Positions 43,672 to 50,894 of a stretch of DNA of 54,847 nucleotides are shown piece after piece. The number at the start of each line of letters is the position of its first letter. Position 1 is the first letter of the stretch. The stretch lies in the NCBI GenBank assembly GCA_002346535.1, contig DDZZ01000016.1, positions 1-54,847 of the forward strand. The letters are read 5' to 3'. The notes beneath the pieces are model-generated. The model worked only from the letters and a program-made list of their open reading frames with translations. It was not told the origin of the DNA and did no database searches. A program made the translations under genes and the position numbers. This DNA is from Opitutales bacterium UBA2995. Its GTDB lineage: Bacteria > Verrucomicrobiota > Verrucomicrobiia > Opitutales > UBA2995.

Positions 43672-44850
43672 ATGGCAGCCAATTTACCCTTCAGTAAACA
43701 AATATTCAGCCTGCTTATTGCCCTAAACCTCATTTCCAGCTCTCCCAAATTTATACGAGCACAAGACTCGATTACATATAAATGGGAAGATTATCAGGAG
43801 GATAACGACCGTATCCGCGTGGTTGCCCACTACCTGCGAGTTGAAAAGGAATTGGGCATTAATACTAAATTAAGCGTCGTACGTCTTTCGGATACCATAA
43901 CCGGCTCCACCCCAACAGGGGAACCGATACAAGAGGAAGGTGACCCCAACCAAGTTCCCTTAGAAGATCTCACGGATGAAAGGGAATCCATCGTCGTGAG
44001 CTTGAACCACAAAAAGGAAGACCACACCTTTACTTTTGAAGTCAGCTATAGTGACGAAAGCGACTACGAATCTAAAGGTGCTGCTGTTACCTATGCTCGC
44101 GAGCTCAACAAAAATAATACCACCCTACAGGTTGGTTACTCCATCCTGGACGACGAACTTACTGCCCGCACATTGTTAGATCCCGAAAAAAAAGTATCGC
44201 ATGATATTTTTGCTGGAGTGACCCAGGTGGTCGACGCAGCAACCCTCCTTAAAGCAGGCTTAGGGTATGGGCAGGAAAACGGCTACCTCGGCGATCCTTA
44301 CAAAGTGGTCCAACAATCAGTAGCACCTTTTCCCGATTTTCCAGATATCAAAGTTCCTTTCTCCCGTCGTGAAAACCGACCGGGCTCGCGCGAAAAATGG
44401 TTCTTCTTTACCGAATTGATCCGAGACCTCGAAAAGATGAATGCAAGCGTGCAAACTTCCTACCGTTTTTTCTCGGACGACGCGGGTATCGATTCCCATA
44501 CCTTCGCATTCGAATGGTTCCAAAGGTTGTCGGAAAAAGTAGTTCTGAGGCCTCACTATCGCTATTACCGTCAAACCGCCACTGACTTTTATTTTTACGA
44601 CTTGGATAAATCGAATATAGAGATTATTGAAGTCGATCTAGGACAAGCTCCATACTTTTCCTCCGATCACCGACTTTCAAAAATGAAAACGGAAGCTTAT
44701 GGCATAAAACTTGTTTGGTTTATAACTGATGAGTGGGAATTGAATTTTAAAATCGACCGTTATGAGATGTCGGGTTTGGATGGAGTGACACACCCAAGCG
44801 CCTACAGCGATGCCGATGTGTTAACCTTGGGAGGACGATGGTGGTTTTGA
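43672..44850 (+). CDS. DUF3570 outer-membrane beta-barrel with flavinylation-like site
   Basis: 392 residues. The N-terminal 30 residues (FSLLIALNLISSSPKFIRAQ) look like a signal peptide, and the rest alternates polar and apolar residues, ending in a terminal aromatic strand LTLGGRWWF, as in barrels inserted by the BAM machinery. It matches my recollection of DUF3570, including a block LSDTITGSTPTGEP near the mature N-terminus. That block fits D-x-x-[ST]-G-[AS]-[ST] (D74, T77, G78, S79, T80), the sequence ApbE modifies with FMN, with T80 the expected acceptor. ApbE, a thioredoxin-like protein and DUF4266 follow. Confidence 0.82.
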   Translation: MAANLPFSKQIFSLLIALNLISSSPKFIRAQDSITYKWEDYQEDNDRIRVVAHYLRVEKELGINTKLSVVRLSDTITGSTPTGEPIQEEGDPNQVPLEDLTDERESIVVSLNHKKEDHTFTFEVSYSDESDYESKGAAVTYARELNKNNTTLQVGYSILDDELTARTLLDPEKKVSHDIFAGVTQVVDAATLLKAGLGYGQENGYLGDPYKVVQQSVAPFPDFPDIKVPFSRRENRPGSREKWFFFTELIRDLEKMNASVQTSYRFFSDDAGIDSHTFAFEWFQRLSEKVVLRPHYRYYRQTATDFYFYDLDKSNIEIIEVDLGQAPYFSSDHRLSKMKTEAYGIKLVWFITDEWELNFKIDRYEMSGLDGVTHPSAYSDADVLTLGGRWWF

Positions 44851-44856
44851 TCCGAA

Positions 44857-45057
44857 TCTCTAAACGGATGTGCGCAATTAAGTTTATGCGAAATAGCGAA
44901 CAGCAAATTATTTTAGAACAAATGGTATTCCATAAATCATCCCTTTGCACCCATCCTCGGACCGACATGCCGGTTATTCCTCACTCATGGCTCCGTTGCG
45001 CATCTAAATTCGCGCCCGCGCCTTTCGATCGTCAAGCCCGACATCTCGACTCCGTAA
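44857..45057 (-). repeat. Dispersed repeat, copy B
   Basis: Copy B of the element described at 11007-11252. On the minus strand it begins TTACGGAGTCGAGATGTCGG (from 45057), followed by GGCTTGACGATCG, GCAACGGAGCC, AATAACCGGCATGTCGG and AGGATGGGTGCAAAG. A 69-nt variable spacer follows, and it ends with TTGCGCACATCCGTTTAGA (44877 downwards). It lies between the DUF3570 gene and apbE. The start of the conserved block lies 30 nt before the apbE ATG, so it could affect apbE expression. Confidence 0.75.
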
Positions 45058-45087
45058 AAATTCCGGTCTGTAGTATAATTATCTAAA

Positions 45088-46053
45088 ATGAAGGCACCCC
45101 AAATAACTGTTGAAAACCTGAAGAAGGGCCTGTTCAGGATCAACTTCAAGGCGATGGGTTGTCCATGTGAGATTCAGTTTCGCTGCAATAACCCTCAAAC
45201 AGCCGAACAATTCAGGACTGCAGCATTGGATTGGGTGAATGCTTTTGAACAGAAATATACTCGATTCAAAGAAGACAGCCTAGTCAGTGAAATCAACCGC
45301 CAGGCAGGTAAAAACTGGGTAGAATTAGACGCTGAAGCAGAAGCTCTATTTGATCTCTGTAACCAATTTCATTTTATCACGCAAGAATTGTTCGATCCCA
45401 CCACACTGCCCATAAGCAAGATCTGGGATTACAAGGCAACGGTTCCTCGGATACCTTCCCAGGAAGAAATCGAGGCAGCCAAAAGACTCGTTGGATGGAA
45501 CAAGGTTGAACGAGAACCCGGAAGAATCCGGCTCACCAAACCAGGTATGGGAATCGATCTTGGAGGAATCGGCAAGGAATACGCGGTCGATCGCGTTTCT
45601 CTCATCGCAAAAGACTTTGGGCTTGAAAACGTACTCATCAATTTCGGCGGAGACGTCGCAGCACTCGGATCACCTCCACAATACACGCATTGGCATGTCG
45701 GCATCGAAGATCCTGGAAAGCCTGGTACTTGCTGGGGAAGCCTGGCATTACAGGACTTATGTGTGGCAGGTTCCGGAGACTATCGTAGGTTTTTTGAAAT
45801 CGACGGAAAGCGCTACGGTCATATGGTAGACCATCGCAAGGGTTACCCCATCGCCAACAAGGTTCGGCACACGACAATCGTTTCCCGGACCTGCACAGAA
45901 GCCGGCATTCTCGCCACTGCGGCATGCCTGTTAGGTGAGGAAGAAGGTATGGAACTAATTAACACATTTTTTGGCGCAGAAGGCTGTATACACACTGAAT
46001 TCAAACGCTTAGATTCGTATGCAATACATCAATACATGGTATCAGATAATTAA
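45088..46053 (+). CDS. apbE: ApbE-family FMN transferase without signal peptide
   Basis: FAD:protein FMN transferase, 321 residues. Family motifs are MGCPCEI, YTRFKEDSLVSEIN, IDLGGIGKEYAVDRV (157-), NFGGDVAALG (185-), GSGDYRRFFEIDGKRYGHMVDHRKGYPI and TCTEAGILATAACLLG (268-). Two oddities stand out. There is no signal peptide or lipobox, and an in-frame TAA lies 12 nt before the ATG, so it appears cytoplasmic. The Mg-ligand Asp of the usual ADALAT segment is Gly273, although Thr277 is kept. I recall the same variant in other ApbE proteins beside DUF3570. The probable substrate is the neighbouring barrel. Confidence 0.9.
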   Translation: MKAPQITVENLKKGLFRINFKAMGCPCEIQFRCNNPQTAEQFRTAALDWVNAFEQKYTRFKEDSLVSEINRQAGKNWVELDAEAEALFDLCNQFHFITQELFDPTTLPISKIWDYKATVPRIPSQEEIEAAKRLVGWNKVEREPGRIRLTKPGMGIDLGGIGKEYAVDRVSLIAKDFGLENVLINFGGDVAALGSPPQYTHWHVGIEDPGKPGTCWGSLALQDLCVAGSGDYRRFFEIDGKRYGHMVDHRKGYPIANKVRHTTIVSRTCTEAGILATAACLLGEEEGMELINTFFGAEGCIHTEFKRLDSYAIHQYMVSDN

Positions 46054-46534
46054 ACTCATCTCATTCGCATCCATGACAACATTCACAGTTTCTGTCACCC
46101 TTCAGGCGAAATGGTCTGAATCAGATGCCTTACCGGACTTGTCAACTTATGAGCTTTTCGGAGACATTCCAAACCTGCAAGGTAAGGTTGTGCTTGTCGA
46201 TTTTTGGGCATCCTGGTGCGCGCCGTGTAAAGCCTCTTTTCCTGCCATGGAAGCAATCTACAATGACTTTAAAGACGAAGGTTTTGTGATTCTTGCAGTC
46301 AGCGTGGATTCAACAAAAAAAACCTACCAAAAATTTGCCGAAAAATCAGGAGTAACATTTCCACTTATTTGGGACGGCAAGAAGAAGCTTGTTTCTGATG
46401 CCGAAATTGCAGCCATGCCCACCTCAATGATGGTGGATAAAAAAGGTGTCATAAGATCCGTCCACGAAGGCTACCTGGGCATAAAGACCGAGGAAACGTA
46501 CCGTGAAGAAGTCCAAAACCTGTTAGCAGAATAA
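46019..46534 (+). CDS. TlpA/ResA-like thiol-disulfide protein
   Basis: 171-residue thioredoxin-fold protein with active site WASWCAPCKASFPAME (C67, C70) and the cis-proline segment IAAMPTSMMVDKKG. The N-terminus has a hydrophobic stretch (IIKLISFASMTTFTVSVTLQ) that directs export, so it would act in the periplasm. The frame opens at 46019, overlapping apbE by 35 nt; a later Met at 46073 would shorten the signal, so the start is uncertain. Its place between apbE and DUF4266 suggests a job in thiol redox for the DUF4266 cysteines or an associated protein, an inference. Confidence 0.88.
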   Translation: MQYINTWYQIIKLISFASMTTFTVSVTLQAKWSESDALPDLSTYELFGDIPNLQGKVVLVDFWASWCAPCKASFPAMEAIYNDFKDEGFVILAVSVDSTKKTYQKFAEKSGVTFPLIWDGKKKLVSDAEIAAMPTSMMVDKKGVIRSVHEGYLGIKTEETYREEVQNLLAE

Positions 46535-46538
46535 TATC

Positions 46539-46745
46539 ATGAAAATTTTTATTCTACTAGGATTCAGCTTACTCCTTTGGGGTTGTGATACGGTTGAGCC
46601 CTGGGAAAAGGGAACGCTGGCTCAATACACCATGCTAACCGACCGGGACCCGCTGGATCCGACCATGGCCAACCATATTTATTACACCCGGGAAGCCTCC
46701 CATGGAGGGAGCGGAGTAGGTGGCGGTGGCTGCGGCTGCAACTAA
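46539..46745 (+). CDS. DUF4266 small lipoprotein with GGGGCGCN tail
   Basis: 68 residues: signal peptide with lipobox LLLWGC (C16), the block VEPWEKGTLAQYTMLTDRDP, a HIYYTREA segment, and the tail GGSGVGGGGCGCN. This is DUF4266, a family I know beside DUF3570 and ApbE. After lipidation only about 52 residues remain, with just two other cysteines (C65 and C67) at the extreme C-terminus in a glycine-rich tail. A metal-binding, thiol-relay or modified-peptide role is conceivable, none shown. It starts 4 nt after the tlpA-like stop, so it is in the same operon. Confidence 0.85.
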   Translation: MKIFILLGFSLLLWGCDTVEPWEKGTLAQYTMLTDRDPLDPTMANHIYYTREASHGGSGVGGGGCGCN

Positions 46746-46751
46746 ATCAAG

Positions 46752-46952
46752 AAATCTGAACGGGTGTGCGCAAACAGATTCTTGACATTGAAATATATTC
46801 AATTCTCTAGGATTGATTCGAAAAACTAGGATCGTTGAGTTCGCACCCACCTTTGAGCCGACATGCCAGTTCTCCTCGCTCTCGGCTCAATCTCGCACCA
46901 ACGTCCGTTCAATCACCTTTCGCTCATCAAACCTGACATCTCAATCGCATAC
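46752..46952 (-). repeat. Dispersed repeat, copy C
   Basis: Copy C of the dispersed element, more diverged. Minus strand: GATTGAGATGTCAGGTTTGA, GAGCGAAAGG, GGTGCGAGATTGAGCCGAGA, GAACTGGCATGTCGGCTC and AGGTGGGTGCGAA. A spacer of 69 nt follows, then TTGCGCACACCCGTTCAGAT. It has the same orientation as copy B and the same spacer length, although the spacer sequence differs. It follows the DUF4266 gene, so B and C bracket apbE-tlpA-DUF4266. The rest of the 46746-47077 gap holds no gene. Confidence 0.7.
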
Positions 46953-47077
46953 ATTTACCGGATAAATCAGTGGCGAATCCTGCTGCAAGCGATTCTTTGG
47001 AACCAGCCAAGGAAAAGAATTTCGAATAATTAGGCAATTCTTGGCGCATAAAATCTTTAATCCTATAAACACACTTC

Positions 47078-47403
47078 ATGGCTTCTGAACCCTCAGCCTG
47101 GAAACGCTATTACGATGAGTGGGCGCCAGCACTTCTGCTTTTCGCACGACAGCGAACGAGATTTCAGCCTGACGCAGAGGATGTTGTCCAGGAAGCTTTT
47201 TTAAAAGTTTGGGAAAAGTATGACCAGAAAAGTCCAATCCCAAATCCCTACTGATCGCCACCGTCAGAACCACAGCGATTGATTGGATGCTCACAAACAA
47301 CCGACGCCAAATTCGAGAACAAAAGCAATTTGAGCAAAACGACGAACGAATGTCCCTTTTTCAACGAACGTTGGAAACTGCAGAGCTAAAGAGGTATATT
47401 TAA
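47078..47403 (+). pseudogene. Decayed ECF RNA polymerase sigma factor
   Basis: ATG at 47078 gives MASEPSAWKRYYDEWAPALL and LFARQRTRFQPDAEDVVQEA (sigma region 2), stopping at TGA 47252. A shifted frame continues LIATVRTTAIDWMLTNNRRQ and SLFQRTLETAELKRYI, stopping at TAA 47401-47403, then IQELSQEK. The DNA-binding region 4 should follow but is missing; an unrelated decayed coding segment is attached instead. So this ECF-type regulator is dead through a frameshift, a stop and a 3' deletion. Confidence 0.75.
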
Positions 47404-47800
47404 AAAACCATTCAGGAGCTTTCTCAAGAAAAGGCAGCCGAGATGGGAAACAAAACTCTACAGTAAATTCCGGAAGTTATTGTCGAAAGGGAGGATGACG
47501 ACAGCACGAAATGCATTATCAGTTTTGGAAAAGGAAAGCGAAAAGCCCCATCCCCAAAAATGATTTCATCACAGAGATGAACTCCATCGATGAGAAACCT
47601 CAATTCACGATCAAAAAGAAAGAAAACGACGATCACAAAATCATTTACGAGGGTGAACAACCAACCGAGAATGAAATGGAATCCCTTTAACCTCGAGGGG
47701 ATTCAGGATATCAAAAATAAAAATATCCGTATTAGAATTAACACCATGAAAGAAAAGGCAAAAGCACCGGTCCACAAAAAGTCTAAAAAGAATATTTAAA
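47404..47800 (+). pseudogene. Unidentified decayed coding remnant
   Basis: Follows the sigma-factor remnant. One frame reads IPEVIVEREDDDSTKCIISF, DFITEMNSIDEKPQFTIKKK and ENDDHKIIYEGEQPTENEME before stops. Another continues NIRIRINTMKEKAKAPVHKK to the end at about 47800. The composition is lysine and glutamate rich and looks like the hydrophilic part of a small exported or regulatory protein encoded next to an ECF sigma factor. I cannot name the family. It ends a few bases from the convergent ribF stop. Confidence 0.4.
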
Positions 47801-47804
47801 GAAA

Positions 47805-48755
47805 TCAGCTCCAAAATTTTTTCGCAGACTTCACGTCCTTACCTATCTGGTCCCTCAGTTCTTCAACTCCAGAAAATTTCTTTTCAGGGCGAAGAAAACG
47901 ATGCCATCGAATCTTTAAGGAATCTCCCGTTCCGAAAGGACAATCCTCAAGTGCATGCACTTCGATTAATGGTTCAAAAGCCTCCTCAACGGTAGGCCGC
48001 ATACCAAAATTCGCCACGCCCTTCAGAATAATTGTTCCAACAGTGGTCTCACCTTCGACCTCAACACAGTAAACACCAAAGGGAAGCCTTAACCCCTGAG
48101 TCCATGGCAGGTTCAAGGTTGGAAAACCAACTGTTCTTCCCAACTTTTTACCAGCAATAACTTTTCCCATGGTAAAATACACTTCAGCCAGCAAAGCGTT
48201 GGCTTGCTCCATCTCGCCCTCCGTAAGATAATTTCGGATACGGGTGCTACTGATTGCTTCCCCATCGTAATGGACTCTTTCCACATTGATAACATGCACT
48301 CCGGATTCCCTACCCAGCTGAACTAACAGTGAAACATCTCCGACTCTTTTTCTCCCAAACCGCCAATTGGACCCGACGTGCAAAGAATATAATCCCGGGA
48401 GATGTGTCTTGAGGTGTTGGATAAAATCCACAGCTTCGATCGAAGCAAAAGCGGCATCAAAATCTTGTTCTATGACAAACTCCACATTGTGAGACTTGAG
48501 GACTTCCACTTTCATTTCTGGTGAAAGAATCATTTGAACGGGATCCTCAGGATTAAAAAGACAGCTTGGATGAGGCCAAAAAGTGAGAGCGCCACAAATC
48601 CCGTTTGAAGCAAGGGCGGAATGAACAGCGGTTTCTATAACAGCCTGATGCCCAAGATGGACTCCATCAAACATACCCACCGCAAGATGCAAGGGTTTCG
48701 CAGGAAACTGGGCTGCCTCAATATTGTGAAAGTGGAATGGAAAGGGTGCGGTCAC
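47805..48755 (-). CDS. ribF: Riboflavin kinase/FAD synthetase RibF
   Basis: Bifunctional enzyme that makes FMN and then FAD. The N-terminal adenylyltransferase domain shows AVGMFDGVHLGHQAVIETA and the late AISSTRIRNYL. The C-terminal kinase domain shows GKKLGRTVGFPTLNLP (with the P-T-x-N-like metal site) and GVANFGMRPTVEE. 316 residues. It is the last gene of the nusA-ribF operon, 5 nt after truB. Its product supplies the FAD used by the ApbE encoded about 1.8 kb away. Confidence 0.96.
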   Translation of the reverse strand: MTAPFPFHFHNIEAAQFPAKPLHLAVGMFDGVHLGHQAVIETAVHSALASNGICGALTFWPHPSCLFNPEDPVQMILSPEMKVEVLKSHNVEFVIEQDFDAAFASIEAVDFIQHLKTHLPGLYSLHVGSNWRFGRKRVGDVSLLVQLGRESGVHVINVERVHYDGEAISSTRIRNYLTEGEMEQANALLAEVYFTMGKVIAGKKLGRTVGFPTLNLPWTQGLRLPFGVYCVEVEGETTVGTIILKGVANFGMRPTVEEAFEPLIEVHALEDCPFGTGDSLKIRWHRFLRPEKKFSGVEELRDQIGKDVKSAKKFWS

Positions 48756-48760
48756 TTCAG

Positions 48761-49492
48761 CTAGTTTTCAGAACCGGGAGACAGTACCTTGTAACCCGGA
48801 ATAAGGTATTTACTGATTCCTGTGACCGGGTGCTCCTCGAAATTTTCCAAAGCTACCGCCCGATCAATTGTCAAATTATTGGATGCGGTCCTCCGGAGGC
48901 CCGTCAGGATAGCTCCACATCCTAATTTTTCGCCCAAATCATGCACAAGGCTACGAATATAAGTACCTTTTGTGCAATATACATAGAAATTTGCAAATGG
49001 TTTGTTCCATTCGCACAAGTCGAATTTGGATATGCGAATAAACCGTGGCTCGCGTTCCACTTCTTTACCTTTGCGCGCATGTTTGTAAAGGGGAACACCC
49101 TTGACCTTAACCGCTGAGAACATGGGAGGAGTTTGATACTGGTCGCCAATGAATGTACTCATCTTCTCTAATAAGTCCATTTCGTTGATGGATTCGGTAA
49201 TAGATCGCGTTTCCAGTATTTCTCCATCCACATCGTGGGAATCCGAGATTTTTCCAAGCTCCAAAGTCCCTTCATATTCCTTATCCAAACTCATCAGCCT
49301 GGACGATAACTTAGTTGCCTTGCCGACAAGTATAATAAGCAGGCCTGTGGCCAGCGGATCGAGAGTACCGGCGTGACCGACTCGCTTCATTTTTAATTTG
49401 CGGCGGACGCGGTCCACCACGTCATGCGAAGTGATGCCGCTTGGCTTGTCGATTAGTAGGACACCTTCGAAATCATTTTGAACCTTTGCCAT
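48761..49492 (-). CDS. truB: tRNA pseudouridine-55 synthase TruB
   Basis: Makes pseudouridine 55 in the tRNA T-loop. The N-terminal LLIDKPSGITSHDVVDRVRR and VGHAGTLDPLATGLLIILVG, with the catalytic Asp in TLDPLATG, are diagnostic. YCTKGTYIRSLVHDLGEKLG follows. 243 residues is near the usual 240-310, consistent with a short C-terminal part without a full PUA domain. It sits in the conserved operon after nrnA (10 nt gap). Confidence 0.96.
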   Translation of the reverse strand: MAKVQNDFEGVLLIDKPSGITSHDVVDRVRRKLKMKRVGHAGTLDPLATGLLIILVGKATKLSSRLMSLDKEYEGTLELGKISDSHDVDGEILETRSITESINEMDLLEKMSTFIGDQYQTPPMFSAVKVKGVPLYKHARKGKEVEREPRFIRISKFDLCEWNKPFANFYVYCTKGTYIRSLVHDLGEKLGCGAILTGLRRTASNNLTIDRAVALENFEEHPVTGISKYLIPGYKVLSPGSEN

Positions 49493-49502
49493 CTGATGGG
49501 TT

Positions 49503-50498
49503 TCAAGATTCTAAATCTACCTTTTTAATTTGTTCTTCAATGGCAGCCAGTAACTTTGGCACAAACTCATCCAGGGGGGGGTCAATATTGAGTCCGGCAG
49601 CCGCTGCATGGCCACCACCATTAAATTGTTTGGCAATCAAATCCATCCGGTATTTAGCCTCCTTCGACCGAAGGCTTACCTTGAGTTTGCCAGCGCGATC
49701 CTCAACCAGAACCCCGATATCCACCCCATCAATACTTCGGGCATAATCGACAAGGCCCTCCGAATCGTCCGTTGTAGCGCCCACCTCCTCGTAGACACCA
49801 TCCTCAAGCAATCCGAGGCAGACGCGGCCATCAAAATGTAGCTTGAGTGATTGCAGGAACCGTTGCAACAACTCAAACTTTGCATAACTTTCACGTTCGT
49901 ATAATTCGATGTTAACTCGGCTCAAATCGACACCATGATCTATCAACACACCTGCCAATTCAAACGTATCACGAGTTGTGGAGGCGAATCGGAACTGGCC
50001 GGTGTCGGTGGCCATTCCCACGTAGGCCGCAGTTGCGGTGTCGCTATCGATCTCGTAGCCACAATCGAGAAAAAATCCTGCCAGGATTTCCCCGGTAGCT
50101 GAAGAGGAACTTTCGATCAAATTGACTTCACCGTACAAAGTATTGGAAATGTGGTGATCGATACTCCCCAACGGCTTTGGCATCCTGAGACCGACATCCG
50201 GACCGGTCCGCTTGGCATCGGCGCAATCAACAATTACCGTTTCCCATCCTTCAAAGTCAAAATCAGCACCCAGGTAAAAAGGAGTGTTTTCAACTAGGAA
50301 TTGAAGGTAGGTAGGCACAGAATCGTTGTTCACACAAACGGATTCAATTCCTTGGGATCGCAACACCCTACACAGGGCGACCTGCGATCCTATGCAATCA
50401 CCATCTGGTCGCACATGTCCGACAACGGCAACTTTTTTGCCGGAAAGAGAATCAATTAATTCCTTAAACTGGGGGGAGGATTCTGGAAAATAAGTCAT
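49503..50498 (-). CDS. DHH-family oligoribonuclease/pAp phosphatase NrnA-like
   Basis: 331-residue DHH/DHHA1 phosphoesterase that degrades short RNA oligonucleotides and, in Firmicutes, 3'-phosphoadenosine 5'-phosphate. Catalytic motifs are GHVRPDGDCIGSQVAL, VDCADAKRTG, GSIDHHISNTLYG (the DHH motif) and TDTGQFRFASTTRDTF. The C-terminal DHHA1 domain has GGGHAAAAGLNIDPP. It overlaps the rbfA stop by 4 nt. The position between rbfA and truB is the usual one for this gene. Confidence 0.92.
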   Translation of the reverse strand: MTYFPESSPQFKELIDSLSGKKVAVVGHVRPDGDCIGSQVALCRVLRSQGIESVCVNNDSVPTYLQFLVENTPFYLGADFDFEGWETVIVDCADAKRTGPDVGLRMPKPLGSIDHHISNTLYGEVNLIESSSSATGEILAGFFLDCGYEIDSDTATAAYVGMATDTGQFRFASTTRDTFELAGVLIDHGVDLSRVNIELYERESYAKFELLQRFLQSLKLHFDGRVCLGLLEDGVYEEVGATTDDSEGLVDYARSIDGVDIGVLVEDRAGKLKVSLRSKEAKYRMDLIAKQFNGGGHAAAAGLNIDPPLDEFVPKLLAAIEEQIKKVDLES

Positions 50499-50860
50499 TC
50501 TTGTTTTTGTTCTGGTGGGGTTTCGTCTTCTGAAACCTGTTGCATCAAATCAACCAGTTCAACACCCCGTTTTATAGAAGGATCGTATATGAATTTAAGG
50601 AGCGGGAGATATTTCAAGACGATACGCTTACCCAACTGAAAACGAATTTCTTGTGCATTTTGACGAAAAAATTTCTCGGATTTCAGTTTTTCTTCACCAC
50701 CACCGATAACCGAATAGTAAACCCGCCCGTTGCGCAGGTCTGGTGAAACCGAAACATCGGTAATTGTGATGAATACCGTCTGACCTTGAAAACGTGTATG
50801 CAGTAATTGGCTGATCTCCTGCTTAACGAGGACGTTTACCCGTAAGTTTCTCTGGCTCAT
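50495..50860 (-). CDS. rbfA: Ribosome-binding factor RbfA
   Basis: Assembly factor for the 30S subunit, single KH-like domain, 121 residues. Family features: N-terminal NLRVNVLVKQEISQLLHTRF, VFITITDVSVSPDLRNGRVY and the C-terminal LKYLPLLKFIYDPSIKRGVE. It lies 34 nt after the infB stop and overlaps the next gene by 4 nt. Normal position in the nusA-infB operon. Confidence 0.95.
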   Translation of the reverse strand: MSQRNLRVNVLVKQEISQLLHTRFQGQTVFITITDVSVSPDLRNGRVYYSVIGGGEEKLKSEKFFRQNAQEIRFQLGKRIVLKYLPLLKFIYDPSIKRGVELVDLMQQVSEDETPPEQKQE

Positions 50861-50894
50861 GGGTCGAGTTCTCCAAATAAATATAAAACCTGTT

